A stretch of DNA of 64,000 nucleotides. It comes from DATFVA01 sp963832715 (GTDB taxonomy: Bacteria; Bacteroidota; Ignavibacteria; Ignavibacteriales; Ignavibacteriaceae). Each line of letters opens with the position of its first letter. Position 1 is the stretch's first letter. The notes under the pieces were generated by a model. That model had not been told where the DNA came from and ran no database searches. It saw only the letters and a list, made by a program, of their open reading frames with translations. Both the position numbers and the translations under genes were made by a program. The DNA is taken from assembly GCA_963832715.1 (NCBI GenBank), contig CAWHVB010000001.1, forward strand, positions 248,001 to 312,000, in the 5' to 3' direction. Below are positions 61,406 through 64,000 of the stretch, in pieces.

Positions 61406-62731
61406 TTACGATTTCTGCAGCAATTTTTCTTTCTGTATTTGTAACGCTTTTTGTTTACCCAGTCTTAACCATTGAACGAGAGGTATATTTGCAGGACAGG
61501 TATAAGCGCAGGTGCCGCATTCCATACACACCAGAATACCCGAAGCTTCGGCGCTCTCATAATTCCCAAGCTGGACAAAACGTGACAGCCTTGTCGGCAT
61601 CAGGTTTAGAGGGCAGGCCGCAACGCATCTGCCGCACCGGAGGCAGGCGGTTTCGTCAGGTTCATTCAGTTCGTTTTTTGTTAAAACGAGAATACCCGAG
61701 GTTGCTTTAACAACAGGAGCAGAGAGATCGTACTGAGCAGTTCCCATCATTGGTCCGCCGACAATTACTTTTGCAGCATCTTCAGTTAAGCCGCAATACT
61801 CGAGCACATCTTTTATTGAAGTTCCTACGGGGATGATAAGGTTTTTCGGATTTCTGATTCCTCTTCCAGTAACTGTTACTGCTGCAGTAACATGAACCTC
61901 GCCGTGTACCACCGCTCTATATATAGCTGCGGCAGTTCCGACGTTTAGAATTACCACTCCTACATCCGGCGGGAGTCTGCCGGGTGGAACCTCCCTGCCG
62001 GTAACGGCCTTTATCAGCATCTTTTCTGCACCCTGGGGATATTTAGTTTTTAGTGCGTTCACCGAAATGAATTCTTCCTTTACAAGTCTCTCCTTAAAGA
62101 GATCGATCGCCAGGGGTTTATTATTCTCAATACCTATATACCCCCGGGCAATGCCCAGGGCCTTCATAATCAATTTTAATCCTGCTATAACGGCATCCGT
62201 ACTTTCCAGCATAAACCTATAGTCGCGTGTCAGGTAAGGTTCGCATTCACATCCGTTCAGGATGACAGCAGTTATTGTTGAACCCTGGGGTTTAAGCTTA
62301 ACGTACGCCGGGAAAGCCGCCCCTCCCATTCCGACTATGCCTGCACTCTTCACACGTTCCACAATTTCATCAGGCGATACCTTTTCAGGATCCAGAGGAT
62401 CAAGAATAATTTTATCTGTACGGTCATCTGTTTTTATAATGACAGAATCGATAGGAAATCCTCCCGGAGCTGCCTCACGGCTGATTGCTGTAACCGCCCC
62501 GTTTACCGAACTGTGAACCGGTGAAGAAATAAATCCGGAAGCCTCTGCAAGTACAGTACCTTCGGAAACGATACAGCCTTTTTTAACTACGGCTTTTGCC
62601 TGTTTGCCTAAATGCTGGATAAGAGGAATAATTACCTGGGAAGGGATCTTCATTTTTTCAAAAGCGAGTTCCTCCGTAAGTTTTTTTTCTTCGGGAGGAT
62701 GAACACCGCCTCGGAACGATTTTAGTGACAC
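61406..62731 (-). CDS. rnfC: Rnf complex NADH-interacting subunit RnfC
   Basis: A 441-residue peripheral subunit that starts the operon. The N-terminal RnfC-like domain (FRGGVHPPEEKKLTEE), the FMN/NADH-binding Rossmann domain (GIVGMGGAAFPAYVKL, INLGT-like regions) and two ferredoxin motifs CLRCGRCVAACP and CMECGTCAYTCP are present. RnfC oxidises NADH (or reduces NAD) in exchange with RnfB. Length is at the short end of the family. Confidence 0.95.
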   Translation of the reverse strand: MSLKSFRGGVHPPEEKKLTEELAFEKMKIPSQVIIPLIQHLGKQAKAVVKKGCIVSEGTVLAEASGFISSPVHSSVNGAVTAISREAAPGGFPIDSVIIKTDDRTDKIILDPLDPEKVSPDEIVERVKSAGIVGMGGAAFPAYVKLKPQGSTITAVILNGCECEPYLTRDYRFMLESTDAVIAGLKLIMKALGIARGYIGIENNKPLAIDLFKERLVKEEFISVNALKTKYPQGAEKMLIKAVTGREVPPGRLPPDVGVVILNVGTAAAIYRAVVHGEVHVTAAVTVTGRGIRNPKNLIIPVGTSIKDVLEYCGLTEDAAKVIVGGPMMGTAQYDLSAPVVKATSGILVLTKNELNEPDETACLRCGRCVAACPLNLMPTRLSRFVQLGNYESAEASGILVCMECGTCAYTCPANIPLVQWLRLGKQKALQIQKEKLLQKS

Positions 62732-62915
62732 AACATTGTCCTGTAATAGTCAGCTTACTATAGCACTTAATTACAGGCAGAAAGTATACCACGAAACTAT
62801 AAATGCACGGTTTCGAATTTGAAATGAATTAACAGGAGAATTACAGAGATTATATAATAATGGTTAGTTTTTTTTCATTATCGAAAAACTGATGTTTAAT
62901 TTATCATCATAAATA

Positions 62916-62936
62916 CCCGGAGAAAGAACTCCCGGG
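62916..62936. repeat. GC-rich hairpin near the rnf promoter region
   Basis: CCCGGAG and CTCCCGGG can pair with one bulged base around a six-nt loop. It lies between rnfC and the hibernation-factor gene. Confidence 0.4.
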
Positions 62937-62968
62937 AAGGCTGGTTTTCTTTGTGTAAAGGTTAATCG

Positions 62969-63001
62969 ATCAGCACCGGGCTGTTAAAACCCGGTACTGA
63001 T
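62969..63001 (-). terminator. Terminator-like hairpin after the hibernation-factor gene
   Basis: ATCAGCACCGGG pairs with CCCGGTACTGAT over 12 positions with one mismatch and a 9-nt loop, 25 bp after the stop codon. The following sequence is only weakly T-rich on the minus strand. Confidence 0.55.
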
Positions 63002-63026
63002 AATTAGAATATGGATTTAATCCAGT

Positions 63027-63578
63027 TTAAATTATGTGAACGGTTGATGCCTGGGGACCTTCCTCACCCTGCTCTTCAAAAAAATTAACGCCCATTCCGG
63101 TTTCAATTTCTTTAAAGTCCTTATTTATCACACTGTTTTTATGAAAGTAGATCTCCCTGCCATTGACGGTTTTGAGAAATCCATATCCATCTTCGTGAAA
63201 GATCCTGTCCACAATAGCCGCAACTTCCTGCTGAGGATGCTGTTTTACATTTTCTCTCTGTTTTTCGGTTAGTTTTTCCAGCTGCTTCTTGGCAGCATCA
63301 AAAGCATAGCGGATAACTTTTTCAAGTCCATCCGACATTACACCTTCCCCCGGCTTTCTTTCTACAACCAGTTCGTGTCCCGGGGGAACTCTCATCGTTA
63401 TTCTAATTCGGAATGGTGATCCGTCGTTAATTGCACGCTGAGGTTTTTCCACCGCTACACGGCAGCTGGTCATGTAATCACATATTCTTTCAAGTTTATT
63501 TACTTTTTCGCGAATTAAATTATCTATCTCATCTGATTTTTTTATATCCCGGTAGGATATTTCAAGTGGAATCTGCAT
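63027..63578 (-). CDS. Ribosome hibernation factor (HPF/RaiA) fused to a cold-shock domain
   Basis: A 183-residue protein in two parts. Residues 1-100 are the HPF/RaiA domain (IDNLIREKVNKLERICDYM, CRVAVEKPQRAIND) that binds the 30S decoding site. After a Gln/Lys-rich linker, residues about 118-183 are a cold-shock-like domain (DGYGFLKTVNGREIYFHKNSV), which binds single-stranded nucleic acid. The combination occurs in several bacteria. AGGAGTT precedes the ATG. It probably acts in stationary phase or cold stress. Confidence 0.92.
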   Translation of the reverse strand: MQIPLEISYRDIKKSDEIDNLIREKVNKLERICDYMTSCRVAVEKPQRAINDGSPFRIRITMRVPPGHELVVERKPGEGVMSDGLEKVIRYAFDAAKKQLEKLTEKQRENVKQHPQQEVAAIVDRIFHEDGYGFLKTVNGREIYFHKNSVINKDFKEIETGMGVNFFEEQGEEGPQASTVHII

Positions 63579-63709
63579 AATAACTCCTGTTTTTCTATAT
63601 ATTTACAAAATAATTATGAATTATGTTAATCAAAATGTAAGGACATATCACATAGATCACAAAAAAAATACCGGGTTGTATTGCCTGAATGGTAGAATCG
63701 TATAATCTC

Positions 63710-64000
63710 ATGTCAAGTAGAATGAAAAAGAATTTACTCATAATTCTATATAATATTGCAGTTATAATAGTACTTTTTTTACTGCTGGAATGTGTGGTAA
63801 GAATATTTGTTCCGGCGATAAATCTGTCGGGAACCAGTTCAAATCTTGTTGTAGACTCTCTCTATAATGATTCGCCCGGAATAAGATCGGATATAACAGG
63901 AATTTCAGGAGGAGTCGAAAAGGCATCTGATGGTTACCATGCCTGGAAGTACACTAAACCTGTTTCAGCTGAAAGCAGGAAGCTGTTATTCCTCGGTGAT
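63710..64000 (+). CDS. SGNH/GDSL-hydrolase-like membrane-anchored protein (N-terminal part)
   Basis: The frame is open from the ATG at 63710 to the window end (97 codons). It begins MSSRMKKNLLIILYNIAVII, a signal-anchor, and the last codons read LLFLGD, the start of the block I GDS motif of SGNH hydrolases. An internal ATG at 63722 is an alternative start. The rest lies outside the window. An O-acetyl or acyl esterase role is typical of such anchored SGNH proteins, but cannot be confirmed. Confidence 0.7.
   Translation, partial: MSSRMKKNLLIILYNIAVIIVLFLLLECVVRIFVPAINLSGTSSNLVVDSLYNDSPGIRSDITGISGGVEKASDGYHAWKYTKPVSAESRKLLFLGD

Overview
The window looks like chromosomal DNA of an Ignavibacteria-type bacterium (Bacteroidota/Chlorobi group). 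I infer this from type IX secretion C-terminal sorting domains (NYPNPFNP motif, GIYFY/GVYFY, then KMILLK or KFILLK at the C-terminus), moderate GC content and the mix of anaerobic electron-transfer genes. No rRNA, tRNA, CRISPR array, phage or transposase gene was seen. Two genes run off the window ends (1-1733 minus and 63710-64000 plus).

Layout. 1-4318: an unrecognised helical protein, an MscS channel and a GNAT-nitrilase fusion. 4778-10515: a TetR-controlled minus-strand operon (regulator, LolA-like protein, two LolC/E-type permeases, LolD-type ATPase, outer-membrane barrel) with a clear inverted-repeat operator. 10652-16290: beta-hydroxyacid dehydrogenase, VOC protein, OsmC, dodecin, a six-PAS histidine kinase, and two kinds of repeat. 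16405-23710: an operon of aromatic-amino-acid-type decarboxylase, TPR/beta-propeller protein, GT-C-like membrane protein and MarC, then an MFS transporter and an MprF-like domain. 23842-24849: SCO and PCu(A)C copper-delivery proteins. 25346-32284: an operon of two degenerate GcvH-like proteins, a HybA/NrfC-type ferredoxin, a NrfD/HybB membrane protein, a histidine kinase with heme-type CxxCH, a sigma-54 activator and an archaemetzincin protease. 33442-37331: EtfB, EtfA, acyl-CoA dehydrogenase and a small protein. 37552-39699: C1 peptidase and an outer-membrane protein. 39893-43244: gatE-gatD, the archaeal-type Glu-tRNA(Gln) amidotransferase. 43942-48776: T9SS-exported proteins, a repeat protein and a gene fragment beside a dispersed repeat. 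49068-55546: SlyD, a LigD split into three genes (polymerase, ligase, phosphoesterase), SDR, cupin and GNAT. 55612-62731: a full Rnf cluster in which rnfD is split by a frame change. 63027-63578: a hibernation factor fused to a cold-shock domain.

The energy genes fit together. Rnf links ferredoxin/NAD to a membrane ion gradient. ETF with acyl-CoA dehydrogenase feeds electrons from acyl-CoA oxidation. The HybA/HybB-like module is a candidate quinone-interacting complex under its own redox-sensing two-component system. The points that most deserve a second look are the split rnfD with a TTTAAAT slip site and an overlapping TTG restart, the archaeal-type GatDE in a bacterium, the GcvH-like/HybAB/heme-kinase/archaemetzincin operon, and a dispersed repeat bounded by TGACAAAATG(T/G)CAG motifs.
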